From: Streptomyces endocoffeicus
GTDB taxonomy: Bacteria > Actinomycetota > Actinomycetes > Streptomycetales > Streptomycetaceae
Reading direction: 5' to 3'
DNA: 64,000 nt
NCBI RefSeq assembly: GCF_016741935.1
Contig: NZ_JAERRG010000035.1
Location: 1 to 64,000 of the forward strand
The notes under the pieces are model-generated. The model was not told the DNA's origin, searched no databases, and saw only the letters and a list, made by a program, of their open reading frames with translations. The position numbers were made by a program, and so were the translations under genes. Positions 18,159-27,458 of this stretch are shown one piece after another (position 1 is the stretch's first letter; each line of letters starts with the position of its first letter).

Positions 18159-18440
18159 CTAGGTCGTTTCTGATGGCTCTTGGATGACGTCTCGGAGCCA
18201 GATGACGATCGCCGCAACGGCCAGGGTGCCGTTGAAGATGCAGTCACGCCTGTCGTACCGGCTAGGTCCGCGACGCGCCAGGCGGGTGTGGATGCCAGGC
18301 AGGGCCTGGGCCTCGTTCGTGGCGGCCGAGGTGGTGGCCACGTCCGTGATCACGTTGGTCCTGTCGGAGGCACATGTCTCGGTGACATGGGCCGCGAATC
18401 CCTGCCAGCTGATGATGTGCCCGTTCTGCACGACGATTTG
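18159..18440 (-). mobile_element. Transposase remnant (IS1182/IS5-like)
   Basis: A minus-strand frame includes HVTETCASDRTNVITDVATT and AQALPGIHTRLARRG, the usual middle of an IS1182-type DDE transposase, then switches into RRDCIFNGTLAVAAIVIWLRD, which resembles the end of a different (IS5-like) transposase. Two truncated elements appear to be fused. No complete catalytic triad or terminal repeats remain. Confidence 0.6.
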
Positions 18441-18506
18441 CCGCAGGGCCTCGGCCTGCGGGCCGGGCCGGTGACCCTCTCGGAGGGCAAGGGCCTCGTC
18501 GGGGGT

Positions 18507-18830
18507 ACGGCAGGAAGCTGCGCCGCAGCTACGACTCCGCCATCAACGGCCTCTCCGTCCGCGGGCTGACCGACACCGCGGTCAAGCGGCTGGCCGCCGA
18601 CTCGTCGGTCGCCAAGGTGGTCCAGAACCACCGCTACACGATCAAGGGCACCCAGGAGAACCCGCCGTCGTGGGGCCTGGACCGGATCGACCAGGAAGAC
18701 ACCCAGGGCGACAAGAAGTACACCTGCCCCGACAGCGCGGGTGAGGGTGTCACCGCGTACGTCATCGACACCGGTGCCCGCACCAGCCACAGGACTTCGA
18801 GGGCCGCGCCGGCAGAGGTGCTCCGCCCCG
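18507..18830 (+). pseudogene. Subtilisin-like (S8) protease remnant
   Basis: The frame reads as the end of an I9 propeptide (LRRSYDSAINGLSVRGL, then VAKVVQNHRYTIKG) and the start of a secreted S8 serine protease (PPSWGLDRIDQ, AYVIDTGARTSH), including the catalytic Asp of VIDTG. Near 18790 the continuation (DFEGRAGRGA) lies in another frame, and the gene ends there against the converging AraC gene. The His and Ser of the triad are lost. No start codon or signal peptide survives. Confidence 0.7.
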
Positions 18831-18834
18831 CTGC

Positions 18835-19686
18835 TCACTCGGTCGCCGCGCTCCGGTACTCCGAAGGCGTGCTGCCGGTGTCACGACGGAAGGCGGTAGC
18901 GAAGTGCTGCGAGGAGGAGTAGCCGAGGTCAGTGGCGATCGTGATGATCGGCAGGTCGGTCTCGGCCAGCAGGAGTCGGGCCCGACCCATCCGTAGCCGC
19001 GCCCGGAACCGGCCGGGGGTCTCGCCGGTCTCCGCGTGAAACAGTTCGGCGAGATAGGCGGGCGACAGGTGCACCTCGGCGGCGAGGGCGTCCACGGTCA
19101 CGCCTTCGGAAAGGCGGTTCTCGATGAGTCGCCTGGCCATCGCGACAGCCGGGTGCACGGTCAGTTGGCGCTTCGGGCGCGCGTCGTCGGCCAGCCGCGA
19201 CGCCTCGATCACCAGCAGGGCGGCCGCGGACGCCAACCCGGCCGTGCGCAGCGGCTGATAGGTGGTCACCTCGCGCAGGAACAGCTCGAACGGGGGAACC
19301 ATCGTCCCGGCATCCGTCACGACAAGCGGCTCATGCCGCAGCCAGGCAGGGTGCAGCACCTCCGCCGACACGATCTGCGCGGGAGTGAGCGCGGCGAAGT
19401 AGAAGTGGTAGGGCGCCGTACTGGAGGCCGCCATCGCGTGCGGCAACCCCGGTGGCACGGCCAGCATCCCCCGCGCGGGTATGTGACAGGTGCGACCTGC
19501 CACCGTCCACTGCGTGGGTGGGCCGCTCAGTTGCAGATACAGCTCCCAGGCATCATGGGTGTGCGTCCGGATCACCCAGCTGGTGGGCGCGTGCTGGTCG
19601 CCGGCGTGATGGAGCCCAGGAACACCGGCGTGCTGCAAGTGCGCGTGGAATCCGGCACTCAGCCCTGTCGGGCGTTCGATTGACAC
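18835..19686 (-). CDS. AraC-family regulator (module 2)
   Basis: A 283-residue regulator with GTG start. The sensor half contains THTHDAWELYLQLSG and GMLAVPPGLPHA, a cupin-type effector fold. The C-terminal half has two helix-turn-helix motifs (VTVDALAAEVHLSPAYLAELF and IITIATDLGYSSSQHFATAFR). It is divergent from the PhyH gene at 19760, with only 73 bases between them, so a shared control region and direct regulation are likely. Its 3' end abuts the S8 protease remnant. Confidence 0.87.
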   Translation of the reverse strand: MSIERPTGLSAGFHAHLQHAGVPGLHHAGDQHAPTSWVIRTHTHDAWELYLQLSGPPTQWTVAGRTCHIPARGMLAVPPGLPHAMAASSTAPYHFYFAALTPAQIVSAEVLHPAWLRHEPLVVTDAGTMVPPFELFLREVTTYQPLRTAGLASAAALLVIEASRLADDARPKRQLTVHPAVAMARRLIENRLSEGVTVDALAAEVHLSPAYLAELFHAETGETPGRFRARLRMGRARLLLAETDLPIITIATDLGYSSSQHFATAFRRDTGSTPSEYRSAATE

Positions 19687-19759
19687 ACCCGAGGATTATA
19701 TACACGCCCCTGTGACTTCTGTACGCCTCTGCTGGTCCTCTTCTCCTAGCGTCCTGGGT

Positions 19760-20617
19760 ATGGCGAACAACACCTTCACCTTCCTGCCGACCGACGACGA
19801 TGTGGCCTTTTACCAGGAAAACGGCTACTGGATCTCCCCGCCGATCCTCCCCGACGATGTGCTGGACACGGCCGAGCGGGGTATGCGCCGTCATTACGCG
19901 GGCGATGTCGACCGTCGCGTGGACGGCGACGAGAACGGCGAGAACTCGGGGTGGCGCCCCGAGGACGGAGACGTGCTGCGCAAGAACGACTACGCCTCAC
20001 TGAGGGTGAGCGAACTGGCCCATCTGGTCCGTCAGTCCGTCATCGCGGCGTGCGCGGCGCGACTGGCGGGCGCACTGGAGATCCGGCTCTGGCACGACCA
20101 GCTCCTGTACAAGCCGAGCGGTTCAGACCGGCTGGGCAATGTGGGCTGGCACACCGACCGGCGGTATTGGCGCTGCTGTTCCAGCCAGGACATGCTGACC
20201 GCGTGGGTGCCGTTCCACGACGTCACCGAGGCTCATGGGCCGGTGATGTTCGCGGCGGGCAGCCATCGCTGGAACGAAACGGCGGATCTCAACTTCTTCG
20301 ATCAGGATCTGACCACCCTCAAACGTCACGCCGCGGAGCACGACCTGCGCATCGTCAGCGCCACTCTCGCCCGCGGGCAGGTCAGCTTCCATCACTGCAA
20401 GACCGTTCACGGCAGTGGTCCCAACCACAGCGGCGAGCCGCGACGATCGATCGCGATTCACCTGCAACCCGGCGACAATCACCACGTCACGGCCCACAAC
20501 CCGGACGGCACCGTCGCCACCCACCGCAACGACAACCTGACCGCCGCGCAGGGGAGCGGCACTCCCGACTACGCCGATCCGGTCGTGTGTCCTCGGCTGT
20601 GGTCGGCCACATCGTGA
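19760..20617 (+). CDS. PhyH-family dioxygenase (module 2)
   Basis: A 285-residue phytanoyl-CoA-dioxygenase-family protein. It starts FTFLPTDDDVAFYQENGYWI; the iron ligands are in VGWHTDRRYW (His-x-Asp) and TVHGSGPN (distal His), and a double Arg in PRRSIAIH follows for 2-oxoglutarate. The ATG at 19760 is favoured by the family start, although its ribosome site is weak; an in-frame GTG lies at 19712. Divergent from the module 2 AraC gene. Sequence divergence from the other two PhyH proteins in this window suggests separate origins, not recent duplication. Substrate unknown. Confidence 0.84.
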   Translation: MANNTFTFLPTDDDVAFYQENGYWISPPILPDDVLDTAERGMRRHYAGDVDRRVDGDENGENSGWRPEDGDVLRKNDYASLRVSELAHLVRQSVIAACAARLAGALEIRLWHDQLLYKPSGSDRLGNVGWHTDRRYWRCCSSQDMLTAWVPFHDVTEAHGPVMFAAGSHRWNETADLNFFDQDLTTLKRHAAEHDLRIVSATLARGQVSFHHCKTVHGSGPNHSGEPRRSIAIHLQPGDNHHVTAHNPDGTVATHRNDNLTAAQGSGTPDYADPVVCPRLWSATS

Positions 20618-20654
20618 CGGCGCCTGTGTTTCACAGGGGGTACGCGCAGGAGGC

Positions 20655-20835
20655 TCACGTGGCGGCGGTCTCGATCGCGCGCCGGTACTCGGGGCCGCGG
20701 TCGAGGACGTGCGCGGTCTCGTCGACGGCGCCGAGGTGGAGGAAACAGGCGTCGAGGTCCCCGCCCGAGCCGAGCACCCGTACCGCCTCGGCGGTCACGC
20801 TCCGGTCGCACTCCTCCCACACCAGCGGAGGGCGC
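20655..20835 (-). pseudogene. C-terminal fragment of a type I phosphodiesterase/alkaline phosphatase
   Basis: A minus-strand frame ending in a stop at 20655 reads LDACFLHLGAVDETAHV, then GPEYRRAIET. The LGAVDE-x-x-H pattern is the metal-binding Asp/His segment of type I phosphodiesterase and nucleotide pyrophosphatase proteins, where it is followed by GPEYR..IE. The remainder of the gene is missing and the fragment abuts the IS6 remnant, which probably interrupted it. Confidence 0.5.
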
Positions 20836-20849
20836 TGTCACGTTTGGTG

Positions 20850-21240
20850 TTTGAAGTTCGGCCAGGGCTACGCCAGCGCACTGCGTTGCCGACGCGCCGC
20901 CCCGGCGGCAAATGGCACCTGGACGAGGTGTTGATCAAGATCAACGGTGAGCTGGAGTACCTGTGGCGCGCGGTGGACCAGGACTGAAACGGGCTGGACA
21001 CCCTCGTGCGGAACAGCCGCGACAAGGCCGCGGCCAGGCGTTTCTTCCGCAAGCTCCTCAAGAAGACCCGCTCGGTGCCGCGGGTGGTGGTCACGGACAA
21101 GCTCCGCAGTTACGGGGGCCGCCCACCGCGAGATGATGCCCTCCGTCGAGCACCGCTCCCACAAGGGCCTCGACAACCGGGCCGAGAACTCCCGCCAACC
21201 GACCAGGCTACCCGCAGCGGCCTGACCATGGTCGGCACCC
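20850..21240 (+). mobile_element. IS6-family transposase remnant
   Basis: Fragments in several frames follow the order of an IS6 transposase: FGQGYASALR, GGKWHLDEVLIKING, EYLWRAVDQD, RFFRKLLKKTRSVPRVVVTD, KLRSYGG, then HREMMPSVEHRSHKGL and NRAENSRQPTR. There is an in-frame stop after AVDQD and at least two frameshifts, so it cannot be active. A second remnant of the same family lies at 41240-41610. Confidence 0.8.
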
Positions 21241-21365
21241 GGCCCAGCACGCCCTGACGCCCGCCGAGAACCAATACCCTCGACAACGTGACAACGCCTA
21301 GCCGCCGGAGGCGGTCCCGGCAACGATCCCAGGACTTGCTGCGCCGGGCGCCCTTTGTGGTGCTG

Positions 21366-22202
21366 TCACGCGCTCCGGCTGTCGTACAGAACGGGGTTGA
21401 GGGGCGTATCGGGGACCTGGCCCACCTCTGTACCGGGCATCCAGTTGCGGTCGCTGACCTGGTGCTCGTTGGTGGGTTCGGTGATCCGGATGTCGGCGTC
21501 CATGTAGATCACGGTCAGCACGCGGCGCGGCACCGTGCCGCGGTTCGGGCCCGCGTGGTGGAAGGTCCAGCCGCGGTGGAACGAGGCGTCGCCGAGGGCG
21601 AAGGGCGCGACGACATCCTCGAAGTTCTGCTCGGCCACGGCTTGCTTCAGCCGCGCCTCGGACTCGTCGGAGATCGAGACGTCACGCCCGTAGGAGAAGT
21701 TGTGGCTGCCTCGCGCGAAGGCCAGCGGGCCCATGTCGAGCGGGGTTTCCTGGAGCGGCAGCCAGATCGTCAGACAGCGGTCGGAGGACAGCGGCCAGTA
21801 GTGCTGGTCGGCGTGCCAGGGGGTTATGCCGCCGCTGGGCTCCTTGTACAGGGCCTGGTCATGGTAGAGGCGCACCGCGTGCACGCCGAGGAGCTGGGCC
21901 GCGATACCGGCAAGCCGACGTGAGAACACCAGCTGCTTGACTGTCTCGTTCTCCTGCCACAGGTTCGTCACCTGGAGGAACGCCTTGCCGTAGGTGTCGC
22001 GCTCGGCCAGCGGCAGGTGCTGGGTGTTCAGCCGGATCACCTCGGAAGTGATCGTGGGCTCGTACTGGGCGATCGTCTCCGGCGACAGCACACCGGAGAG
22101 GTGGACGAAGCCGTCACGGTTGAAGTCGGCGGCCGCACTCAGGGACAGGCCCTCGTAGGGGATGTCCAACTCGCCGGCGGGTGCCTGGGTCATGGCTGTC
22201 AT
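21366..22202 (-). CDS. PhyH-family dioxygenase (module 3)
   Basis: A 278-residue Fe(II)/2-oxoglutarate oxygenase. ITPWHADQHYWPL gives the His-x-Asp ligands, FHHAGPN the distal His, and PRRVLTVIYMD the 2-oxoglutarate Arg. FNRDGFVHLSGVLS at the start is the usual PhyH N-terminus. An ATG at 22202, with another four codons later, follows a GAGCAAGAT stretch. Divergent from an AraC regulator 143 bases away. It is the third such pair in 7 kb. The product is unknown; the WHADQHYWPL segment resembles small-molecule hydroxylases more than true phytanoyl-CoA hydroxylases. Confidence 0.85.
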   Translation of the reverse strand: MTAMTQAPAGELDIPYEGLSLSAAADFNRDGFVHLSGVLSPETIAQYEPTITSEVIRLNTQHLPLAERDTYGKAFLQVTNLWQENETVKQLVFSRRLAGIAAQLLGVHAVRLYHDQALYKEPSGGITPWHADQHYWPLSSDRCLTIWLPLQETPLDMGPLAFARGSHNFSYGRDVSISDESEARLKQAVAEQNFEDVVAPFALGDASFHRGWTFHHAGPNRGTVPRRVLTVIYMDADIRITEPTNEHQVSDRNWMPGTEVGQVPDTPLNPVLYDSRSA

Positions 22203-22345
22203 GTCAGATCTTGCTCCTCTGCGTTCGGGGGCCGTGAATGGCCGGTCTCAACGGTCGCAGGGCAACGACAGCGATACCACGCAGCGGCTATCCGTTTCTG
22301 GTACGCAGTTGTCGCTTACGTAGGGCGGCGACTCTGACTTAGGGT

Positions 22346-23212
22346 GTGCGTGTGAAACCGCACTACCAGCGCCCGGGAACATCCGAAGGAACCTCGTTCA
22401 CCTGCTTCATTCGCCGCGAGGGCGCCTTTGGCTTCGCCTGGCACTACCACCGGGAGTACGAGCTCACGCTCATCACCCAGGGCACAGGGACGCGCTATGT
22501 GGGTACCACTGTGGAGCGCTACTACCCCGGCGACCTCGTCCTGCTCGGCCCGGATCTGCCGCACACGTTCGCCTCTGAGCCGCAGGGGGGAACAGCTGAG
22601 GCAGTGGTGACACAGTTCCGGCACGACTTCCTCGGCCCGGAGTTCTTCGCGCTGCCCCAGTTCCGAACCCTCCAAGGCTTGCTGGCCCGGTCCGCCCGCG
22701 GCCTGCGCTTCGGCAGCGCCCCGGGCGAGGTACAGGAGCTGGCCGCCCGGCTGCCCCAACTCGACGGCGCGGCCCGGACCGTGGGACTCCTTGACGTGCT
22801 GCACCGCCTTTCCGTCGACAGCACGGCCACCCCGATCACCGGGCCTGGATATACCACAGCCCCGAACACCACCATGCGCGACCGCGTCGACGCCGTGTGC
22901 CGCCACCTCCAGCAGGCACACACCGAGCCGGTGTGCCAGGAGAAGGTGGCTGCCCTGGTACACATGTCGCCGACGTCTTTTAGCCGCTTCTTCCGGCGCG
23001 CCATCGGCTGCACGCTCACCGACTACGTCAATCAGCTCCGCGTGGAGACAGCGTGCTCCCTGCTGACCGACACCTCTCTGCCAGTCACGGAGGTAGCCGC
23101 CCGCAGCGGTTACCAGAACCTGTCGAATTTCAACCGCCGCTTCCGGGAGCTGAAAGGGGTGCGCCCCACGGAATACCGTGCTGCCCACTTGCGGGCCGCG
23201 AAGCCCTCTTGA
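22346..23212 (+). CDS. AraC-family regulator (module 3)
   Basis: A 288-residue regulator beginning GTG (22346, with another GTG two codons later). The N-terminal cupin sensor has WHYHREYELTLITQGTGTRY and PGDLVLLGPDLPHTF; the C-terminal helix-turn-helix pair is VCQEKVAALVHMSPTSFSRFF and VTEVAARSGYQNLSNFNRRFR. It is divergent from the module 3 PhyH gene and is its probable regulator. Confidence 0.88.
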   Translation: MRVKPHYQRPGTSEGTSFTCFIRREGAFGFAWHYHREYELTLITQGTGTRYVGTTVERYYPGDLVLLGPDLPHTFASEPQGGTAEAVVTQFRHDFLGPEFFALPQFRTLQGLLARSARGLRFGSAPGEVQELAARLPQLDGAARTVGLLDVLHRLSVDSTATPITGPGYTTAPNTTMRDRVDAVCRHLQQAHTEPVCQEKVAALVHMSPTSFSRFFRRAIGCTLTDYVNQLRVETACSLLTDTSLPVTEVAARSGYQNLSNFNRRFRELKGVRPTEYRAAHLRAAKPS

Positions 23213-23379
23213 GCCGCGTTTCTGACTCGGTGACACACAACCGGTGATCCTGTTCCTGTGATATCCGCCGCAAGTCAGCCTGGGGCCGCAGGACACGCCG
23301 TGACGGGCGGACCTCAAGAACCGGCGCTGCCTCACCAAGCTCCGCCAAGGCCGCGACCCGCAACTTCAGGGTGGAAATA

Positions 23380-23754
23380 GCTCAGCTTCCCGCTGTCGTT
23401 CCGGGAGGCCGAGGAACTGATGCTTGGATACCCTCCGCCCGTTCGGCGGCGCGGTCCTGCCCGGCCGAGGGTGTCGGTGAGATCGTCCGCCTGGCTCTGC
23501 GTTCCCGGCATCGAGCTCGCGTGCCCAGACCTGGGCGGGCGGCAGCTCGGCGTACTCCGGGCGGTTCCACAGCTCGAGGACCGCGGGCCGTTCATCGCCC
23601 GACAGGGCTGAGGACGGGGCCAGCCGCGGCTTCGGCCCGGGGCGGCCTCGTACTCGGCGACCATGCACAGCTTGTACTCGGGGGAGAAACAGCTGCGGGT
23701 CCGACTCGATGCCGGGTCCTCGGACCCGGCTATCAGGCCGTTCGTGCTGGTCAC
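23380..23754 (-). mobile_element. IS3-family remnant (orfA and orfB fragments)
   Basis: On the minus strand one frame has SCFSPEYKLCMVAEYEAAPG, the start of an IS3-type OrfA, and another frame has ALSGDERPAVLELWN, PEYAELPPAQVWARELD, the start of the OrfB integrase. Both are truncated and out of frame with each other. The rest of the 23213-24015 gap holds no recognisable gene. Confidence 0.6.
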
Positions 23755-23780
23755 ACAAGCCGTTCGTGCTGGTCACACAA
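23737..23780. repeat. Tandem duplication of a 22-base unit
   Basis: Two perfect, adjacent copies of a 22-base unit beginning GCCGTTCGTGCTGG (23737-23758 and 23759-23780), at the outer edge of the IS3 remnant. It is probably a replication-slippage or insertion scar. Confidence 0.8.
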
Positions 23781-24015
23781 CCAGCGGCTTCGCCACTCCG
23801 CCGGCCACGCTACACCAGCCCAATTCGAACAGTGACAGATCACGTCACGTACGCCGTCACTCGTCGCGTGAAGCCCGACGTCCACTCCCGAGGTTCAGTC
23901 TCGCCTTCGCAGCCCCCTGAGCTGAGCACCTCCGGCCCAGGCTTCGCAACCGCCCGGCTGATTGTGGTCATGCCGGTCTATCCTTACCCGGGAGCCTTGA
24001 GGAGGTCAGCACGCC

Positions 24016-24801
24016 ATGACATCGGATACCCCGGCGAACTTCGCCGCACCGCCGCCGTACGTCAGCCAGGAGCAGGTGCTGATCCAGTTGGAACAGCGGA
24101 TCCTGAGCGGTGCGCTCAAGGTCGGGGACCGGCTGCCGTCCGAGCGGACGCTGTGTGCCGAGTACAACGTCAGCCGACCCGTAATCCGCGAAGCGCTCCG
24201 TGGCCTGCAAGAACGCGGGTACATCGAGATCTATCCCGGACGTGGCTCATTCGTACGCGGGGTGGTGGCCAGCGATCTGGCCCGGCCGCTGACGCGGCTG
24301 GCGCAGCGCACCGGCGTGACGCCGCGCCAGCTTGTCACCGCGCGCACGATGCTGGAGTGCCAGGCGGCTGCGATGGCCGCGCAGTACGGGAGCGACGAAC
24401 AGGTCGAAGAGATCCGTGCGGCGCTGGAGCGGCACCAGGCCGCCCGCACCCTCCGGCAGCTCGCCCGTACGGATCTCGCGTTCCACGAGGCGGTGGTCCA
24501 GGCCAGTGGTAATCCGGTCATCGTAGTGATGTTCGGGGCGATTCGATCGCTTGTGTACGGCCTGATGCTGCGCAGCCTGAGTGACAGCGAGGTGCTGCGG
24601 GCCGCCGACCCCTGGCACGTGACCATCTATGAGCGCATCGCCAGGCGGGACGCGGAGGCGGCCCGGAGCGGCATGTCCGAACACCTGCGGCTGGCCCTGG
24701 ACCTCTATGGCGACGACCTGGACGCTCCGCTGGAGGACGTTCTGGCCGGTCGGGGCATCGATGTCGCCCGACTCGAGGAGGAGCTGACAGACGGACGCTG
24801 A
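24016..24801 (+). CDS. GntR-family regulator, FadR/FCD type
   Basis: A 261-residue regulator. The winged helix-turn-helix is at about residues 20-82 (ILSGALKVGDRLPSERTLCAEY, VSRPVIREALRGL, then GRGSFV). The C-terminal all-helical FCD domain includes DLAFHEAVVQASGN and the later His of SEHLRLAL, positions that commonly bind a metal or carboxylate effector. GAGGAGG lies about ten bases before the ATG. It stands at the head of the pentose gene region, in which four CYGGT-N3-ACCRG sites (one with a mismatched end base) occur; FadR-type proteins recognise TGGT-N3-ACCA, so it is the obvious candidate regulator. A weaker match, TGGTCATGCCG at 23965-23975, precedes its own start and may serve autoregulation. 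Confidence 0.88.
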   Translation: MTSDTPANFAAPPPYVSQEQVLIQLEQRILSGALKVGDRLPSERTLCAEYNVSRPVIREALRGLQERGYIEIYPGRGSFVRGVVASDLARPLTRLAQRTGVTPRQLVTARTMLECQAAAMAAQYGSDEQVEEIRAALERHQAARTLRQLARTDLAFHEAVVQASGNPVIVVMFGAIRSLVYGLMLRSLSDSEVLRAADPWHVTIYERIARRDAEAARSGMSEHLRLALDLYGDDLDAPLEDVLAGRGIDVARLEEELTDGR

Positions 24802-25900
24802 TCCCTTCCGGTCGCCCTGGCCACTACCAGGCTCTCCGTCGGTGACCAGGGGGTTCGATCTCCCGCCGCGTGCAGAGTGATCTCGGACGCGACAGGGCGT
24901 CCGCAGAACGCGCTGTGGTCCCAGCTGCCGCACCGCGGCAACGTCCGGGAAGTCACGGAAGTCACGGAACATTCGACGCCCAAGCTGTGCTGCTGCCGGT
25001 CGTCGCGAGAACCGGGCTGGAATTGCCAGTCAGCCCGGCGTGGCCGGGACCTGGCCGTCGAGTGCGTGTCATCACAGCGCCCCTGTTCAGGATTCACGTG
25101 CAAATGACGGCGGCCGATGCCTTGACAGACCGACACTGCGCAGGGAGAAAGAGAGCTAGCGGTATAACCGGTCAGACCGGCATGTGATTCTTCCTCCCCG
25201 ATCGGTGTGGCTGGCCTGGTCCCGAAGAGAGAGGCACGTTGGCCGTGTTCCTCAGCAGTGCACAGATCTGCACCACAGTTCCTGTCCGGGCACAGACACC
25301 CGGACCCAACTGCCCGGGCATCGGCAACGACGTGTTCACTCCGGCCACGTGGGAGACCTGCGCGCCGACCGCCTGCCCTCGGGTCGGCCCGCCGCTCCCG
25401 CCAGACCCGCCCGCACTCTCTTCCGCTTCGGCCACCCGCCGTCCAGTCCCCAAGGAGAAAAGCGCCCCGCCCGAAGACCCGCCTTGAGTAATTCCTGTCC
25501 ACCCGGAACATCTGGCTGCCGGATCAGCCGTGCGTCACGGCTTTGGAGCGCCGGAGTCAGCCACCGCGACGGTCCTCGCCCCTCCTTGGCACCCTGCCGC
25601 ATGGGCATTGCACCGAGCGGCCCGGCAACGGCCGAGTTCCAGCAGGTGTTCGGCCCGCGACGGCGCCTTGCCTAAATGCCCCCATCCGGCAGCCACCCTC
25701 CAGAGACGCTCCTGCGAGATCTGGTGGAGCAACCGCGGCACCCACTTTGGGGGGTTTCCGCGGTGGACGGCCGGCATTCCGGATCGCCCGACCATCACCC
25801 CAGCCAGGCCGACGGTCCCATGTGCCTCACTGCCCTACGCACTAAGAGCAGGGCCGCGACTAGCGTGTCCGATATTTTGGACTGAACCGAAGGAAACAGC
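24802..25900. other. Long stretch without a recognisable gene
   Basis: About 1.1 kb between the GntR and MFS genes. Open frames are present on both strands but none has a family-like sequence, a supported start, or consistent composition. The only structured element I see is the promoter/operator-like segment at 25122-25180. A gene may have decayed here, since that control segment sits 720 bases before the next coding region. Confidence 0.5.
25122..25180. promoter_or_regulatory. GntR operator site A with promoter-like upstream sequence
   Basis: CCGGTCAGACCGG at 25168-25180 is a perfect inverted repeat around three central bases. TTGACA at 25122-25127 begins a stretch very similar to that before the GH120 gene (TTGACAGACCGACACTGC here, TTGACAGTCGACACTGC there). 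A TATAAC hexamer at 25163-25168 touches the operator. The first downstream gene is the MFS porter at 25901. Confidence 0.55.
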
Positions 25901-27331
25901 ATGACCGAGACAGCCAAGACGAAGCCGACCTCTGGCCATAGGGCGCCAACGGGCGGTCTACGCCATGTGATCTTCATTGCCGCTGCGGCCGCGATGGGCG
26001 GCTTCCTGTTCGGATACGACAGCGCGGTCATCAACGGCGCTGTGGAGGCCCTCCGGGACCGCTTCACCATTGGCTCGGGGACTCTCGCGCAGGTGGTGGC
26101 ATCTGCGCTCATCGGCGGTGTGATAGGCGCAACCCTCGCGGGGCGTCTCGCCGACCACATCGGCAGAGTCCTCACCATGCGGATCGCCGCCGTACTGTTC
26201 ACCGCCAGCGCCGTCGGCTCCGCTCTGCCATTCGGGCTGTGGGACCTCGTGGCGTGGCGTGTAGTGGGCGGGATGGGGATCGGCATGGCTTCGGTGATCG
26301 GACCCGCCTACATCGCGGAGATCTCACCGCCGGCGCATCGCGGGAAACTCGCCTCCTTCCAGCAGGCCGGCATCGTCATCGGTATCGCTGTCTCCCAACT
26401 CGTCAACTGGGGCGTACTCAGCGCCGCGAATGGCGAACAGCGCGGTGAGATCGCCGGACACGAGGCATGGCAGTGGATGCTCGGCATCATGGCGGTCCCC
26501 TCAGCCCTCTACGGGATCCTCACCATCATGATCCCGGAGTCGCCGCACTATCTGATCTCCGTCGGCCGGCGCGACAACGCCAAGCAGGTGCTCCTCCGGG
26601 TCGAGGGGCCGACCGCCGATCCGGACGCCCGTATCGCCGAGATTGAGCAGAGCATGTCCAACGAGCGAAAGCCGGTCTTCAAGGACCTGCTCGGCGGACG
26701 CTTCGGTCTCCTCCCGATCGTCTGGATCGGTATCGGCCTCGCCGCCTTTCAGCAGCTCTGCGGCATCAACGTGATCATGTACTACGCGTCGTCACTGTGG
26801 CAGTCGGTGGGTATCGACCCGTCGAGTTCGTTCTTCTACTCGTTCACCACGTCGATCATCAACCTCATCGGAACTGCCATCGCGATGGCCGCTGTCGACC
26901 GGATCGGTCGCAAGCCCCTCGCGCTGATCGGCTCCGTCGGCATGGCGATCTCGCTCGCCATCGTCGCCTGGGCCTTCTCCTACAGGAGTAGCTCCGGAGG
27001 CAGCGTCACCATCCCTGACGCGCAGGGCACGACAGCACTGATCGCCGCGCACTCCTTCGTGCTGTTCTTCGCTCTCTCCTGGGGCGTGGTGATGTGGGTG
27101 CTGCTCGGCGAGATGTTTCCCAACCGCATCAGGGCCGCGGCCGTGGGCTTGGCCGCGGCAGCGGTATGGGCCACCAACTGGCTCATCACCGTGACCTTCC
27201 CCAGCCTCGCGGACTGGAGCCTGTCGGGCGCTTACGTGATCTACGCCGTCTGCGCCGCGCTGTCCATCCCGTTCATCCTCAGATGGGTGAGGGAGACGAA
27301 GGGCAGGTCACTTGAGGCCATGAGCTCATAG
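25901..27331 (+). CDS. MFS sugar porter (SP family, proton-linked pentose/hexose transporter)
   Basis: A 476-residue, 12-segment permease of the sugar porter family. Diagnostic motifs are FLFGYDSAVINGA in the first segment, GRLADHIGR in the first loop, PAYIAEISPPAHRGKL, the QQLCGIN sugar-binding motif in segment 7, DRIGRKP, and the terminal VRETKGRSLE. Members move xylose, arabinose, glucose or galactose with protons, or by facilitation. Neighbouring GH120 and oxidative pentose genes make xylose or xylo-oligomer-derived pentose the likely substrate. The ATG follows GAAGGAAACAGC. Confidence 0.9.
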   Translation: MTETAKTKPTSGHRAPTGGLRHVIFIAAAAAMGGFLFGYDSAVINGAVEALRDRFTIGSGTLAQVVASALIGGVIGATLAGRLADHIGRVLTMRIAAVLFTASAVGSALPFGLWDLVAWRVVGGMGIGMASVIGPAYIAEISPPAHRGKLASFQQAGIVIGIAVSQLVNWGVLSAANGEQRGEIAGHEAWQWMLGIMAVPSALYGILTIMIPESPHYLISVGRRDNAKQVLLRVEGPTADPDARIAEIEQSMSNERKPVFKDLLGGRFGLLPIVWIGIGLAAFQQLCGINVIMYYASSLWQSVGIDPSSSFFYSFTTSIINLIGTAIAMAAVDRIGRKPLALIGSVGMAISLAIVAWAFSYRSSSGGSVTIPDAQGTTALIAAHSFVLFFALSWGVVMWVLLGEMFPNRIRAAAVGLAAAAVWATNWLITVTFPSLADWSLSGAYVIYAVCAALSIPFILRWVRETKGRSLEAMSS

Positions 27332-27458
27332 ACGGGGCGAACAACTGGCGCACGCTCAGGGAAGTCCTTGGCTGGGCTGCTGCGACGTCGGCGAGACGGC
27401 GCCGGCCGCGTGATCGCGGGTCAGCGCAGCCGTTTACCCGGCAGTGGCTCCGCAACCA

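Noticed and set aside
23737..23780. Tandem 22-base repeat considered as a CRISPR or attachment site.
   Set aside because: Only two copies with no spacer, no cas genes and no integrase nearby; better explained as a slippage scar.
24870..25675. Several 80-160 codon frames between the GntR and MFS genes.
   Set aside because: Overlapping on both strands, Pro/Arg/Ser-rich, no ribosome sites or motifs.
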